Of a stretch of 64,000 nt of DNA, positions 20,345 through 29,156 are shown piece by piece. Position 1 is the stretch's first letter, and the number at the start of each line of letters is the position of its first letter. This DNA comes from Rubrivivax sp. (lineage in GTDB: Bacteria; Pseudomonadota; Gammaproteobacteria; Burkholderiales; Burkholderiaceae_C), in contig JAIXRN010000036.1 of assembly GCA_027485165.1 (NCBI GenBank), positions 1-64,000 on the forward strand. Reading direction: 5' to 3'. A program made the position numbers and the translations under genes. Below the pieces are notes generated by a model. The model saw nothing but the letters and a program-made list of their open reading frames with translations. It was not told the DNA's origin and did no database searches.

Positions 20345-20998
20345 ATGTGCACGCGCTACATCGCTCCCGAGACGGGCGACATCGAACGCCATTGGCACCT
20401 GGGTGCGGGCCAGGCACCAGCCTGGCCGCGCGAGATCTTCCCGCGCTACCAGGGCCCGTTTATCCGCGCGGCGCGCCACAACGCCCAGCCAGCGCGCGAA
20501 CTGGCAGTTGGCCAATGGAGCCTGGTGCCCTGGTTTGCCAAGGCGGCCAAGCTGCCCTACCCCACCTGCAACGCACGCAGCGAAGAGCTGTCCGCCAAGG
20601 CCAGCTACAAGCAGCCCTGGGCCCGGGGCCAACGCTGCGTGGTGCCGGCTGAAAGCTTCTTCGAACCCTGCTGGGAAACCGGCCGCCATGTGCCCTGGCG
20701 CTTCCAGCGCGCTGACGGCACGCCGTGGGGACTGGCGGGCTTATGGAACACCTGGGTCGACAAGGAAACCGGCGAAGTCGTCGAAAGCTATACGCTGCTG
20801 ACGATCAACGCCGATGCCCACCCGCTGATGAACCGCATGCACCGGCCCGACCCCAAGCGCCCGCCCGAGATGCAGGACAAGCGCAGCGTGGTGCCCATCG
20901 AAGCCGAAGACGTGGACCTGTGGCTGCACGCCCCGGTGGATGTGGCCGCCAGCCTGGTGCGGCTGGCGCCTGCAGACCGTTTTCTGGCCACGGCCTAG
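20345..20998 (+). CDS. yedK: SOS response-associated peptidase, YedK/HMCES family
   Basis: A 217-residue SRAP protein that crosslinks to abasic sites in single-stranded DNA and shields them. The catalytic Cys2 is exposed after Met removal (MCTRYIAP). The other active-site residues are visible: Asn in TCNARSE, Glu in PAESFFEP and His in NRMHRP. Length is normal for bacterial members. No LexA box is evident in the 43 bp upstream, so SOS control is not supported here. Confidence 0.92.
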   Translation: MCTRYIAPETGDIERHWHLGAGQAPAWPREIFPRYQGPFIRAARHNAQPARELAVGQWSLVPWFAKAAKLPYPTCNARSEELSAKASYKQPWARGQRCVVPAESFFEPCWETGRHVPWRFQRADGTPWGLAGLWNTWVDKETGEVVESYTLLTINADAHPLMNRMHRPDPKRPPEMQDKRSVVPIEAEDVDLWLHAPVDVAASLVRLAPADRFLATA

Positions 20999-21044
20999 CG
21001 TCAGCCCCGCACGCAGCGCCGATGCGCTGACCACGCTCCGGAAC

Positions 21045-22373
21045 CTAGGCCGGCACTTCGACCCCACCCACCCTGGGCGCCCGGGCCGGCAGGCCGGTGA
21101 ACGCGAAGTCCAGCTCTGGCGCCAGCCCGCTGACGATGCGCGCGATGCTCTTGCCCGAACCACAGGCGTGGGTCCAGCCCAGCGTGCCGTGGCCTGTGTT
21201 CAGGTACAGATTGGCGATCTTCGAGCGCCCGATGATCGGCACGTTGGACGGGGTCGCCGGCCGCAAACCCGTCCAGAACTGCGCCTGTTCCGTATCGCCA
21301 GCGCCTGGGAACAGCTCTTCCGTGCGCCGCACGATGGCTTCGCAACGCACGCGGTTCAAGTCGCGGTCGTAGCCGTTCAATTCGGCGGTTCCGGCGATGC
21401 GCAGGCGGTCGCCGCCCGGTGACGTGGCCGTGGGCGCCGTCGTCAACCGCGAGAAGACGAGCTTGTACTCATCGTCGGTCAGCGACACCTGGTGCGCCAT
21501 CGCGGCGTCCTTCACCGGCATCGTCACCGAATAGCCCTTGGCTGGGTAGATGGGCAGGCGGATACCCAGCGGCGCGGCCAGCAGCGGGCTCAGGCTGCCC
21601 ATTGCCAGCACATAGGCATCACCGCGCACGCGCTGGAAGCGGCCTTCGGCGTCGGTGGCTTCGACGTGGTCGATCTGGCCGCCGGCCTCGCGCAGCGCGG
21701 TCACGGTGTGGCTCATCAGGAACTGCACGCCGTCGGCCTGGCAGCGCGCCACGAGTTCACGCGCGAAGCGGTTCGCGTCGCCAGACTCGTCCTCGGCGGT
21801 GTAGGTCGCACCCGCCAACTGCGGACGGATGTGGCGCAGCGCGGGCTCGAGCTGGACGGCTTCGTCTGCCGAGATCACGCGCCGGTCGCAGCCCAGTTCG
21901 CGCATCTGCGCGGCCGGTCCTTCGGCGCCGTCGAATTCCTTCTCGCTTGTGTAGAAGTGCAGGATGCCCTGGGTGCGCTGGTCGTACGCGATGCCGGTGT
22001 CGCGGCGCAGGGCCTGCAGCGTGTCGCGGCTGTAGGTGCCCAGTCGAACGATCTGCTCGATGTTGTGGCGCGTACGCGCTGGCGTGCATTCGCGCAGGAA
22101 CTGCAGGCCCCACAACCACTGGCGCATGTCGGCGCGGATGCGGAACAGCAGTGGTGCGTCTTCCTGGCCCAGCCACTTCAAGACCTTCAGCGGTGCGCTG
22201 GGGTTGGCCCAGGGTTCGGCATGGCTGACCGAAATCTGCCCGCCGTTGGCGAAGCTGGTTTCCGCGGCGGGCGTGGCCTGCCGGTCGATGACCGTAACGT
22301 CGTGGCCCTGCTGGCGCAGGAAGTAGGCGGAAGTGACGCCGAGCAGGCCGGCGCCGAGAACGATGACTTTCAT
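21045..22373 (-). CDS. dadA: D-amino acid dehydrogenase
   Basis: A 442-residue FAD-dependent DadA protein that oxidises D-amino acids to keto acids and feeds electrons to the respiratory chain at the inner membrane. The N-terminus MKVIVLGAGLLGVTSAYFL holds the dinucleotide-binding motif, and the C-terminus has the family block LNTGHGTLGWTHACGSGK. The ATG at 22373 is chosen over a start four codons upstream because it gives the standard N-terminus. A tandem glycine riboswitch fills the 5' leader, which suggests that the true or main substrate includes glycine, or that the enzyme responds to glycine excess. No alanine racemase gene is adjacent. Confidence 0.92.
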   Translation of the reverse strand: MKVIVLGAGLLGVTSAYFLRQQGHDVTVIDRQATPAAETSFANGGQISVSHAEPWANPSAPLKVLKWLGQEDAPLLFRIRADMRQWLWGLQFLRECTPARTRHNIEQIVRLGTYSRDTLQALRRDTGIAYDQRTQGILHFYTSEKEFDGAEGPAAQMRELGCDRRVISADEAVQLEPALRHIRPQLAGATYTAEDESGDANRFARELVARCQADGVQFLMSHTVTALREAGGQIDHVEATDAEGRFQRVRGDAYVLAMGSLSPLLAAPLGIRLPIYPAKGYSVTMPVKDAAMAHQVSLTDDEYKLVFSRLTTAPTATSPGGDRLRIAGTAELNGYDRDLNRVRCEAIVRRTEELFPGAGDTEQAQFWTGLRPATPSNVPIIGRSKIANLYLNTGHGTLGWTHACGSGKSIARIVSGLAPELDFAFTGLPARAPRVGGVEVPA

Positions 22374-22427
22374 GGAGAACTCCAAAGGAACGGTGTCACC
22401 GCAAGGCTGCGCCTTGTGGTGTGCCGC

Positions 22428-22612
22428 TCCCTCTGTCCTTGGTACCTGAGAGATTCAACCCCGGTCATCGACCTGGGCCTTGCTCCTTCGGTGCGTCACG
22501 GGCGTGACGGCTCTCCAGACGGCGAAAAAAATGTGCAGTACGGGACCTGAGCGTTCATGGGAGATTGCGCCTTCGGTGGCTCCGGCGGTGGCCGGAGCGC
22601 TCTCCTGCTGGG
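22428..22612 (-). promoter_or_regulatory. tandem glycine riboswitch in the dadA leader
   Basis: Read on the minus strand, two glycine-aptamer copies occur in series. Aptamer I (about 22605-22530) has GGAGAG, then CACCGAAGGCGCAATCTCCC and GCTCAGGTCC. Aptamer II (about 22517-22428) has GGAGAG, ACCGAAGGAGCAAG, AATCTCTCAGGTACC and GGACAGAGGG. A short linker with a T run (about 22530-22524) joins them. These are the conserved cores of the glycine (gcvT) riboswitch, whose tandem form senses glycine cooperatively or as a linked dimer. The expression platform lies in the 55 nt before the dadA ATG. Stem details were judged by eye. Confidence 0.88.
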
Positions 22613-22621
22613 GTCATGCGG

Positions 22622-23824
22622 CTATTGATGTCGGGCTGGCTCCTGCGTCACAAGGAAGCGTGAGGCCAGCAAAACCCAAAATGCGCTACCCGCGGCCATA
22701 TTGTCGTCGTTAAAGTCATAGCCAGGGTTGTGCACCATGCAGCCGCCCTCTCCGGGGCCACCGCCGGTGCCGTTTCCGATCAGCACGTAGCTGCCGGGCA
22801 CACGCTCCAGCATGAAGGCGAAGTCTTCGCTGCCGGTGAGCGGCGGGCCTTGGGGTGTCACACGATCGGTGCCGACCAGTTCGGTCGCGACCGCCCGCGC
22901 AAACGCCGTTTCGGCCGGCGTGTTGACCAGCACCGCATAGCCCGGCCGCCAGTCGATCTGCGCCTGCACGTCGAAGCTTGCAGCCTGCGCAGCCACCAGC
23001 GCCCTCACGCGCCTTTCAATCGTGGCGCGCACCGTGCGGTCCAGGGCCCGCACGCTCACTTCCAGCGTGGCGCTGGCCGGGATCACGTTGTTGGCCTTGC
23101 CGCTGTGTAGGGCGCCCACCGTCACCACCGCCGCCTGCAGCGGGTCGATGTTGCGCGACACGATGGTCTGCAATGCCATCACGATGCTGGCCGCGGCGAC
23201 GATGGGATCGGCTGCCCGATGTGGCATGGCGCCGTGCCCGCCCTGGCCTGTGATCGTGATGGTGGCGTAGTCCGACGAGGCCATCGCGGCACCTTCGCGC
23301 AGCACGAAGTGGCCCTGCTCGACCCCGGGCATGTTGTGCATGGCGAAGACGGCGTCGCAAGGGAAACGTTCAAACAGACCGTCGGCCATCATGCGCAAGG
23401 CGCCGCCGCCGCCTTCTTCGGCCGGCTGGAAAATCAGGTGCAGCGTGCCGTCGAACGCGCCATGCTCGGCCAGGTGACGTGCGGCTGCCAGCAGCATCGC
23501 CGTGTGGCCGTCATGGCCGCAGGCATGCATGACGCCGGCATGCACGCTCGCCCAGCCCGCGCCGCTGGCCTCGTCGATCGGCAGCGCGTCCATATCGGCG
23601 CGGATGCCCAGGCGCTGGGTGCCGTGCCCGCGTACCAGCGTGCCGACCACGCCCGTGCCGCCGATGCCGCGTTCGACCGCGTAGCCCCAGTCCTCGAGCT
23701 TGTCGGCCACCAGCGCGGCGGTGCGGTGTTCCTGGAAAGCCAGTTCAGGGTGGCGGTGGATGTCGCGGCGCAGGCTGATGAACTCACCGGCGCGCGCCTG
23801 CAGCGCCTGCAACAGGTAGGTCAC
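22622..23824 (-). CDS. M20-family amidohydrolase (hippurate hydrolase-like)
   Basis: A 400-residue zinc amidohydrolase of the M20D group (hippuricase, N-acyl amino acid and peptidase-like amidohydrolases). Metal-site motifs are CGHDGHTAMLL, FQPAEEGGGGA and the His in the MPHRAADP block, with a C-terminal VHNPGYDFND. It starts 7 bp after the Bug-type binding-protein gene, indicating an operon, and ends only 10 nt before the glycine riboswitch of dadA. Hippuricases release glycine, which would fit the riboswitch, but the substrate is not proven by sequence. Confidence 0.88.
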   Translation of the reverse strand: MTYLLQALQARAGEFISLRRDIHRHPELAFQEHRTAALVADKLEDWGYAVERGIGGTGVVGTLVRGHGTQRLGIRADMDALPIDEASGAGWASVHAGVMHACGHDGHTAMLLAAARHLAEHGAFDGTLHLIFQPAEEGGGGALRMMADGLFERFPCDAVFAMHNMPGVEQGHFVLREGAAMASSDYATITITGQGGHGAMPHRAADPIVAAASIVMALQTIVSRNIDPLQAAVVTVGALHSGKANNVIPASATLEVSVRALDRTVRATIERRVRALVAAQAASFDVQAQIDWRPGYAVLVNTPAETAFARAVATELVGTDRVTPQGPPLTGSEDFAFMLERVPGSYVLIGNGTGGGPGEGGCMVHNPGYDFNDDNMAAGSAFWVLLASRFLVTQEPARHQ

Positions 23825-23831
23825 GCCTGGC

Positions 23832-24812
23832 TCACTGCGGCTGCAGGTTGATCTGTTTGGCCAGGGCGCGGTAGCGCGCGGCCTCGGCTTCGAAGAACTT
23901 CGCCGATTCGGCCAGCGTCATCGGCGCGGCAGCAACCTGGGTCTGCGCCGCCAGTTGCGTGCGCACTGCCGGGTCCTGCAAGGTCTTTCCGATGGCGGCG
24001 TGCAGGCGCACGACCACATCTTCGGGCGTGCTTTTGGGCACCATGTAGCCGGTCCAGATCTTGTAGGAGAAATTCTTCAGCGCCTGGCCTTCGTTGGCGG
24101 CCGGCACGTTCTTCAGCAGTTCGGAGCGTTGCGCGCCGAGCTGGCCGATGACCTTCAGCCGCCCCTGGTCAGCCAGCGCGCCCATGGCCGCGCTGTACAC
24201 CAGCACAGCGAAGTCGACCTGCCCGCCAGCGATGTCCTGCAACAAGGGGGCATTGCCCTTGTAGGGCACATGCGCCAGCTTGACGCCGGTCTGCGCCTGG
24301 ACGTTTTCCAGGATCAGGTGGTAGAGCGATCCAATGCCCACGCTGCCGTAGCTCAGCGGCCTGTCGGCCGACTTGCGGGCCAGCGCAATGAGTTCGTCGA
24401 CATTGCCGACGGGCAGGTCCTTGCGCGTCACGAACACCATCACCGCATCGGCCACCGGGTGGACGAGCCGGAAATCCTCGGTCTTCAGCTTCACGGCGGC
24501 ATTGGCCAGCGGCGAAAGGATCACCTCGTTGGGCGAGCCCTGGAAGACGTAGTAGCCATCCGCCGGTGCGGCCAGCACCTTCTGCGCCGCCAGGGCGCCG
24601 CTGACGCCGCCGAGGTTTTCCACCAGCACCGTTTGCCCGAGCTCCTTACCCAGCGGGTTGAAGAAGATGCGCGCGATGGCATCCGACGGGCCGCCCGCCG
24701 GGTACGGGACCATCAGGTTGACTGGCTTGGCCGGCCAGGCCTGCGCCAGGGCGGCGCTGGCACTGAGCAACAGGCCCGCCAGCAAGGTCAGCGAACGTTG
24801 GAACTTCATCAT
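23832..24812 (-). CDS. Bug-type tripartite tricarboxylate transporter substrate-binding protein
   Basis: A 326-residue periplasmic protein of the Bordetella uptake gene (TctC) family. A Sec signal peptide (about residues 1-24) is followed by WPAKPVNLMVPYPAGGPSDAIAR, the family hallmark. AAGGAG lies 5 nt before the first of two adjacent ATG codons (24812). No TctA/TctB membrane partners are nearby, which is common for these large Burkholderiales families. It shares an operon with the M20 amidohydrolase and diverges from a LysR regulator, so its ligand may be an acylated amino acid or a related carboxylate. Confidence 0.92.
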   Translation of the reverse strand: MMKFQRSLTLLAGLLLSASAALAQAWPAKPVNLMVPYPAGGPSDAIARIFFNPLGKELGQTVLVENLGGVSGALAAQKVLAAPADGYYVFQGSPNEVILSPLANAAVKLKTEDFRLVHPVADAVMVFVTRKDLPVGNVDELIALARKSADRPLSYGSVGIGSLYHLILENVQAQTGVKLAHVPYKGNAPLLQDIAGGQVDFAVLVYSAAMGALADQGRLKVIGQLGAQRSELLKNVPAANEGQALKNFSYKIWTGYMVPKSTPEDVVVRLHAAIGKTLQDPAVRTQLAAQTQVAAAPMTLAESAKFFEAEAARYRALAKQINLQPQ

Positions 24813-24908
24813 GGCAACTCCTTCAGGGGCAGGACGGGGATGGGCTTGCGATGGCTCAATGTAGGTCTCGTACCTGGCAACGTCCAATGCATTGTTGCGT
24901 CCTATATG

Positions 24909-24923
24909 ATGAGTTTGACTCAT
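24909..24923. promoter_or_regulatory. candidate LysR-type box ATGAGT-TTG-ACTCAT
   Basis: A perfect 6+3+6 palindrome, which contains the LysR T-N11-A signature (T24910 and A24922). It lies 20 bp before the LysR gene and about 97 bp before the Bug-type gene. A second, shorter palindrome CAATGCATTG is at 24885-24894. Binding by the adjacent LysR protein is inferred. Confidence 0.5.
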
Positions 24924-24943
24924 GCATTTAGCGGGTAGACCCG

Positions 24944-25828
24944 ATGACGCTGGTCCAGCTTCGACACCTGATCTCGCTTGCGCAGAGTGGCTCGTTCACG
25001 AAATCTGCCGAAGCGCTGTTCCTAACGCAGCCCGCGCTCAGCCGCAGCATCCGGGCGCTGGAAGACGAGCTGGGGCAGCCGCTCTTCGACCGCGTCGGTC
25101 GGCGCAGCGTGCTCACGCCCTTCGGTGCTGATGCGCTGCAGCGCGCGCGGCAGTTGGTCTTCGATGCCGATGAACTGGCTGGCAGCGGCCAGCAGATGCG
25201 CGCGGGCCGCTCGGGCACCGTGCGCATCGGCCTGGGCTCGGGGCCCGGCGCCATGCTGATGACCCCGCTGCTGAAAACGATGGCGAAATCGCACCCGGCC
25301 GTTCACGTCGACGTCGCACGCGGTCACACCGACGTGCTGATCCGTCGGCTGCGCGAACGTGAACTCGACGCACTGGTCGTCGACGCGCGCTCGCTGGCGC
25401 CTGCACCCGACCTGCGGGTGGCCAGCCTGGTCGAGATGCGCGGCGCCTTCATGGTGCGCGCGGGGCATCCACTGACGCGCTGGAAGGGCGCGCTGCGATT
25501 CGACGCACTGCGGCAGTTTCCGATCGCATCCACGCCACTGAGCGACGAAGTGGCGCGCACGCTGGTCGAGCGCTACGGGCCCGCGGCCCATCCAACCGAG
25601 TGCGTCACCCTGCGCTGCGAGGAAATTCCCAGCCTGGTCGAGGTGGTGCGGCACAGCGACGCGGTGCTGATCGCGATTCGAGCCGCAGCGCCCGACCTGG
25701 TGGAACTGGCGCTGAAGCCGGCCATGAACGCAACGGCGCGCTTCGGCATCGTCACCTTGGCCCGCAGGGCCGAACCCCCGGCGATGCCGATCGTGCGAAA
25801 ACTGGTAGCGGAATTGATGCGTGAATGA
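24944..25828 (+). CDS. LysR-family transcriptional regulator
   Basis: A 294-residue LysR-type regulator with a winged helix (residues 1-60, SFTKSAEALFLTQPALSRSI) and an effector-binding domain (about 90-290). It is transcribed away from the Bug-type/M20/dadA group, the typical position for the regulator of that operon. The intergenic region holds a T-N11-A palindrome just before its start. The co-inducer is unknown. Confidence 0.9.
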   Translation: MTLVQLRHLISLAQSGSFTKSAEALFLTQPALSRSIRALEDELGQPLFDRVGRRSVLTPFGADALQRARQLVFDADELAGSGQQMRAGRSGTVRIGLGSGPGAMLMTPLLKTMAKSHPAVHVDVARGHTDVLIRRLRERELDALVVDARSLAPAPDLRVASLVEMRGAFMVRAGHPLTRWKGALRFDALRQFPIASTPLSDEVARTLVERYGPAAHPTECVTLRCEEIPSLVEVVRHSDAVLIAIRAAAPDLVELALKPAMNATARFGIVTLARRAEPPAMPIVRKLVAELMRE

Positions 25829-25928
25829 GGGACCGTATCGCGATGGATTCCGGCGTCCCCGACGCTTCCCCCGTCTGCGCCACGGTAGGCTCAAGCGCCT
25901 GGTAATGGGCGCGAGCTTTTGAATCCTT

Positions 25929-26005
<77 letters not shown>

Positions 26006-26025
26006 ACTAAGGCCGCATTGTAGTT

Positions 26026-26583
26026 CTACGCGCCCGGGGCGCGGTCGGTGACGACGATGCCGTCTTCGTCGGCGCACAGCCAGTCGCCCGGCCGCACCCA
26101 AACGCCCTGTACGCGCACGGGGTGGTCGCGCTGGCCACCGTCGCGTTTCTGCGGGGGCATGGGCATGGGCGCCAGGGCGCGCACGCCCAGGTCGCAGGCC
26201 GCCAGCTCGGCCAGGTCGCGCACGCAGCCGTCGATGACGACGCCGGCCCAGCCGTTGCGCGCTGCGCTGGCCGCCAGGTTGCCGCCCAGCAGCGCGCGCC
26301 GCAGCGACCCGCCGCCGTCCACCACCAGCACGCGCCCCAGGCCCGGGCTTTCGACCGCGGCCTTCACCCCGGCGTTGTCTTCGAAGCATTGCAAGGTGCT
26401 GACGACGCCGTGGAAGCGCTTGCGCCCACCGTAGCTGGCAAAGACTGGGGGAAGCAGGCGGAAGTCTTCAGCGCCGGGCTGGCCCAGGCTGTCGCGGTGC
26501 AGGTCACAGAGGTCGCAGGTCAGGAATTCCGGGGTTGTCGCTTGGTTCATGGTGTGGGTCATGGCGTGGGTCATGGCGTTCAT
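26026..26583 (-). CDS. rraA: RraA-family protein (RNase E regulator / 4-hydroxy-4-methyl-2-oxoglutarate aldolase type)
   Basis: A 185-residue RraA-fold protein. Core motifs are [23 protein letters not shown] and [13 protein letters not shown]. Members either bind RNase E and inhibit it or act as divalent-metal aldolases; the DG-x-x-RD motif is shared by both groups, so the role is open. The start is uncertain. The ATG at 26583 overlaps the upstream Lrp stop (TGATG) but gives an odd N-terminus, [14 protein letters not shown]. The ATG at 26550 gives a more usual 174-residue protein. Confidence 0.85.
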   Translation of the reverse strand: MNAMTHAMTHTMNQATTPEFLTCDLCDLHRDSLGQPGAEDFRLLPPVFASYGGRKRFHGVVSTLQCFEDNAGVKAAVESPGLGRVLVVDGGGSLRRALLGGNLAASAARNGWAGVVIDGCVRDLAELAACDLGVRALAPMPMPPQKRDGGQRDHPVRVQGVWVRPGDWLCADEDGIVVTDRAPGA

Positions 26584-27053
26584 CACGTCGGGGTGTCCTT
26601 GCGGGCGGGCACAGGCAGCATCGGGCGGTGTTCGTGCACCGTTTTCAGGATGATGGACGTGGACGTCTCGGCCAGGGCAGACAGCTGGGTGACGACGGCG
26701 TCCAGGTGCGCGACGTCGGTGACGGCGATTTCCAGCACCCAGCTGTCTTCGCCCGTCACGCTCCAGGCGTTCACGGCTTCGGGCAGGGCCTGCAACAGCT
26801 GGGCCATCGGCCGCTGCTCGGCCCGGCCCACGCGCACCAGCGCGCGGATGCCGTAGCCCAGGGCCGCCAGGTTGACGGTGGCGCGATAGCCGGCGATCAC
26901 GCCGGCAGCTTCCAGCTTGCGCACGCGCTCGGTCACCGCGGGCTGGCTCAGGTGCACACGGCGGCCCAGTTCGGCCAGCGTCAGCCGCGCGTCGGCCTGC
27001 AGTTCGGCCAGGATGCGGGTGTCGTAGCTGTCGAGTGAAGCTAGATTGTTCAT
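26583..27053 (-). CDS. Lrp/AsnC-family transcriptional regulator
   Basis: A 156-residue feast/famine regulator with an N-terminal winged helix (LDSYDTRILAELQADARLTLAELGRRV) and a C-terminal RAM ligand domain ending KTVHEHRPM. Homologues are typically divergent from an EamA-family exporter, as here, and control it in response to amino acids. Its stop overlaps the possible rraA start, so the two are likely cotranscribed. No good ribosome-binding site precedes the ATG. Confidence 0.9.
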   Translation of the reverse strand: MNNLASLDSYDTRILAELQADARLTLAELGRRVHLSQPAVTERVRKLEAAGVIAGYRATVNLAALGYGIRALVRVGRAEQRPMAQLLQALPEAVNAWSVTGEDSWVLEIAVTDVAHLDAVVTQLSALAETSTSIILKTVHEHRPMLPVPARKDTPT

Positions 27054-27158
27054 TTGAAGGACTCTGCGCCAAAGAACCTGCAAACACAAGCCGAAGAGCT
27101 GGCAACGACTTCAAAGCCGCATGGAAACGACGGCAGCGCCTTACTACCATGCCTGCCC

Positions 27159-28091
27159 ATGACAAGCCGCACCACCGCCCTGCCCTCGCCCGCTGCCACC
27201 CGCACCCTGCCCTGGCTGATCCTGGCCTGCCTGGGCGCCACCTGGTTCATCTGGGGGTCCACCTACCTGGCCATCAAATGGGCGTTGCCCAGCTTTCCGC
27301 CCTTCTTCCAGATGGGCACGCGCTTCGTGGCCGCCGGGCTGCTGCTGGCCGCCTTTGCGGCCTGGCGCGGCGCCCGCTGGCCGACCCGGGGCGAATGGCT
27401 CAGCGCCTGGGTGCTGGGCGCGCTGATGCTGGGCGGCGGCTACGGCGCCACCGCCCTGGCGCAGACCAGCGTCAGCAGCGGCCTGGTGGTGGCTTTCATC
27501 GCCGTCGTGCCCGCCCTGGTGGCGCTGCTGCAGCTGCCCTATGGCGTGCGGCCCACACGCCTCGAAGCCGGCGGCATCGCCCTGGGCCTGCTGGGCGTCA
27601 CCCTGCTGGCCAGCGGCCAAGGGTTTGGCGCTTCGCTGCCGGGCCTGCTGGCCGTGGCCACAGCCTGCATCACCTGGAGCCTGGGCACCGTCTGGGCCTT
27701 GCACGGCCTGCCTGGCGGGCGTGCGCTGAAACTGGCGCCCGGGGTGGCCGGCGTGGCCAGCCAGATGCTGGCCGGCGGGCTGCTGCTGTTGCTGGCTGCG
27801 GCGCTGGCCGGTGAACAGCCGGTGTTGCCGCCCGACACGCGGTCGCTGCTGTCCTGGCTGTACCTGGTGGTGGCGGGCTCTTTGATCGGCTTTTCCGCCT
27901 ACATGGTGCTGCTGCAGCGCAGCACCCCGGCGCTGGCGTCGAGCTACACCTTCGTCAACCCGGTGATCGGCCTGGTGATGGGCGTGACGCTGGGCGGCGA
28001 AGTCGTCAGCAGACTGGAATGGGGCGCGGCCGGCCTGGCGACGCTGGGGGTGGTGCTGCTGCTGCTGGGGCGCGGCCAGGGCCCGCGCTGA
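27159..28091 (+). CDS. EamA-family (drug/metabolite superfamily) exporter
   Basis: A 310-residue inner-membrane protein with about ten hydrophobic segments arranged as two EamA repeats. The first helix carries WFIWGSTYLAIKWALPSFPP, the common EamA signature. The ATG at 27159 is chosen; an in-frame ATG at 27054 would add 35 polar residues and reach into the divergent promoter. Position opposite an Lrp-type regulator suggests amino acid or metabolite export. The substrate is not known. Confidence 0.9.
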   Translation: MTSRTTALPSPAATRTLPWLILACLGATWFIWGSTYLAIKWALPSFPPFFQMGTRFVAAGLLLAAFAAWRGARWPTRGEWLSAWVLGALMLGGGYGATALAQTSVSSGLVVAFIAVVPALVALLQLPYGVRPTRLEAGGIALGLLGVTLLASGQGFGASLPGLLAVATACITWSLGTVWALHGLPGGRALKLAPGVAGVASQMLAGGLLLLLAAALAGEQPVLPPDTRSLLSWLYLVVAGSLIGFSAYMVLLQRSTPALASSYTFVNPVIGLVMGVTLGGEVVSRLEWGAAGLATLGVVLLLLGRGQGPR

Positions 28092-28156
28092 CCGGAAGCG
28101 CTGGCGCTCACCGCGCCGCGCAACCGTCACTTTGCCGCGGCAAGCCGCGCGAACTG

Positions 28157-29065
28157 TCAATTCGCTGCAGCAAGCCGCGCGAAGGCCTGCGCGGCGCGTT
28201 CACGGCCCAGGTCGATGAGTTCCTGTGCGCGCCAAAATTCGAAGAAGCCGCAGGCGTCGCGAGGGATGTCGATCTTCACGTCGTGCCGATGCTGGGACTG
28301 GCGCAGCTGCGCGATCGTGTCCTGCATGGCCTGCATGGAACCGAAGGCCACGTCGATCAACCCCTGCCGGCGTTCGGCAGCGGCACCTGCCGGCGGCGCT
28401 GGGGCACGGGCTTGGGCCGGCCCGCTGAGGTCCACCACCACGCACAGGTGCTGGCTGTGTCCCGCCACGGGCGCTACGGGCACCGGGTTGACCAGCGCGC
28501 CGTCCAGCAGCGTGCGCTGCCCGTGCCGGGCCGGGGTGAACACCAGCGGCGTGGCCATGGACGCGCGGATCGCGTCGAACAGCGGGCCCTGGCGCAGCCA
28601 GACTTCCTCGCCCGTGGCCATGTCGGTGGCGACGGCGGTGTAAGCGATCGGCAGGTCTTCGATGGCCCGGTCGCCCACCATGTCGCGCAGCACGCTGATG
28701 ACGCGTTCGCCCTTGAACAGGCCCGGCCGGCCGATGGTGGGGTCGAGCAGGCGCAGCACATGCCGGCGCTCCAGCGCCGTGACCCAGCGCGTGTAGACGT
28801 CCAGCTTGCCCGCGGCATGGATGCCGCCCACCAGGGCGCCCATCGACGCGCCTGACAGCCGGGCAATGATGTAGCCGTTGTCCAGCAGCCAGCCGATCAC
28901 GCCAATGTGGGCCAGGCCGCGCGCGCCACCGCTGCCCAGCACCAGGCTGACGTGTTGCGCTGTCGTGGGCGCAGCTCTTGGCGTTGAGTTTGGCGCTGGG
29001 CTTGGCGCAGGGCTTGGCGCTGGGGGCGGCGGTGCTGGCGGCGGGCTGGCGTGCGGTGGGCGCAT
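28157..29065 (-). CDS. patatin-like phospholipase
   Basis: A 302-residue cytosolic RssA/patatin-type lipid acyl hydrolase. The oxyanion loop GSGGARG is near residue 43, the nucleophile Ser near residue 75 in GASMG, and the catalytic Asp near residue 188 in DGALVNPVPV, giving the full Ser-Asp dyad. The first 30 residues are Pro/Ala-rich and low complexity, so the start may be later. It lies 91 bp downstream of the two Hsp20 genes, separated by a strong hairpin without a T run, so limited read-through is possible. Confidence 0.85.
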   Translation of the reverse strand: MRPPHASPPPAPPPPAPSPAPSPAPNSTPRAAPTTAQHVSLVLGSGGARGLAHIGVIGWLLDNGYIIARLSGASMGALVGGIHAAGKLDVYTRWVTALERRHVLRLLDPTIGRPGLFKGERVISVLRDMVGDRAIEDLPIAYTAVATDMATGEEVWLRQGPLFDAIRASMATPLVFTPARHGQRTLLDGALVNPVPVAPVAGHSQHLCVVVDLSGPAQARAPAPPAGAAAERRQGLIDVAFGSMQAMQDTIAQLRQSQHRHDVKIDIPRDACGFFEFWRAQELIDLGRERAAQAFARLAAAN

Positions 29066-29081
29066 CGTCGGTCTGCGGCAT

Positions 29082-29112
29082 GCACCGGCCCTGCGGCAGG
29101 CAGGGCCGGTGC
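29082..29112 (-). other. 12-bp perfect hairpin between the Hsp20 and patatin genes
   Basis: GCACCGGCCCTG pairs exactly with CAGGGCCGGTGC across a 7-nt loop. No T run follows on either strand. It may be a weak terminator, attenuator or mRNA-stabilising stem between the heat-shock genes and the lipase gene. Confidence 0.6.
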
Positions 29113-29156
29113 GGGTCTGGCGGTCAGGGCTTGCGGGCGGGGCGACCGCCAGGTCT

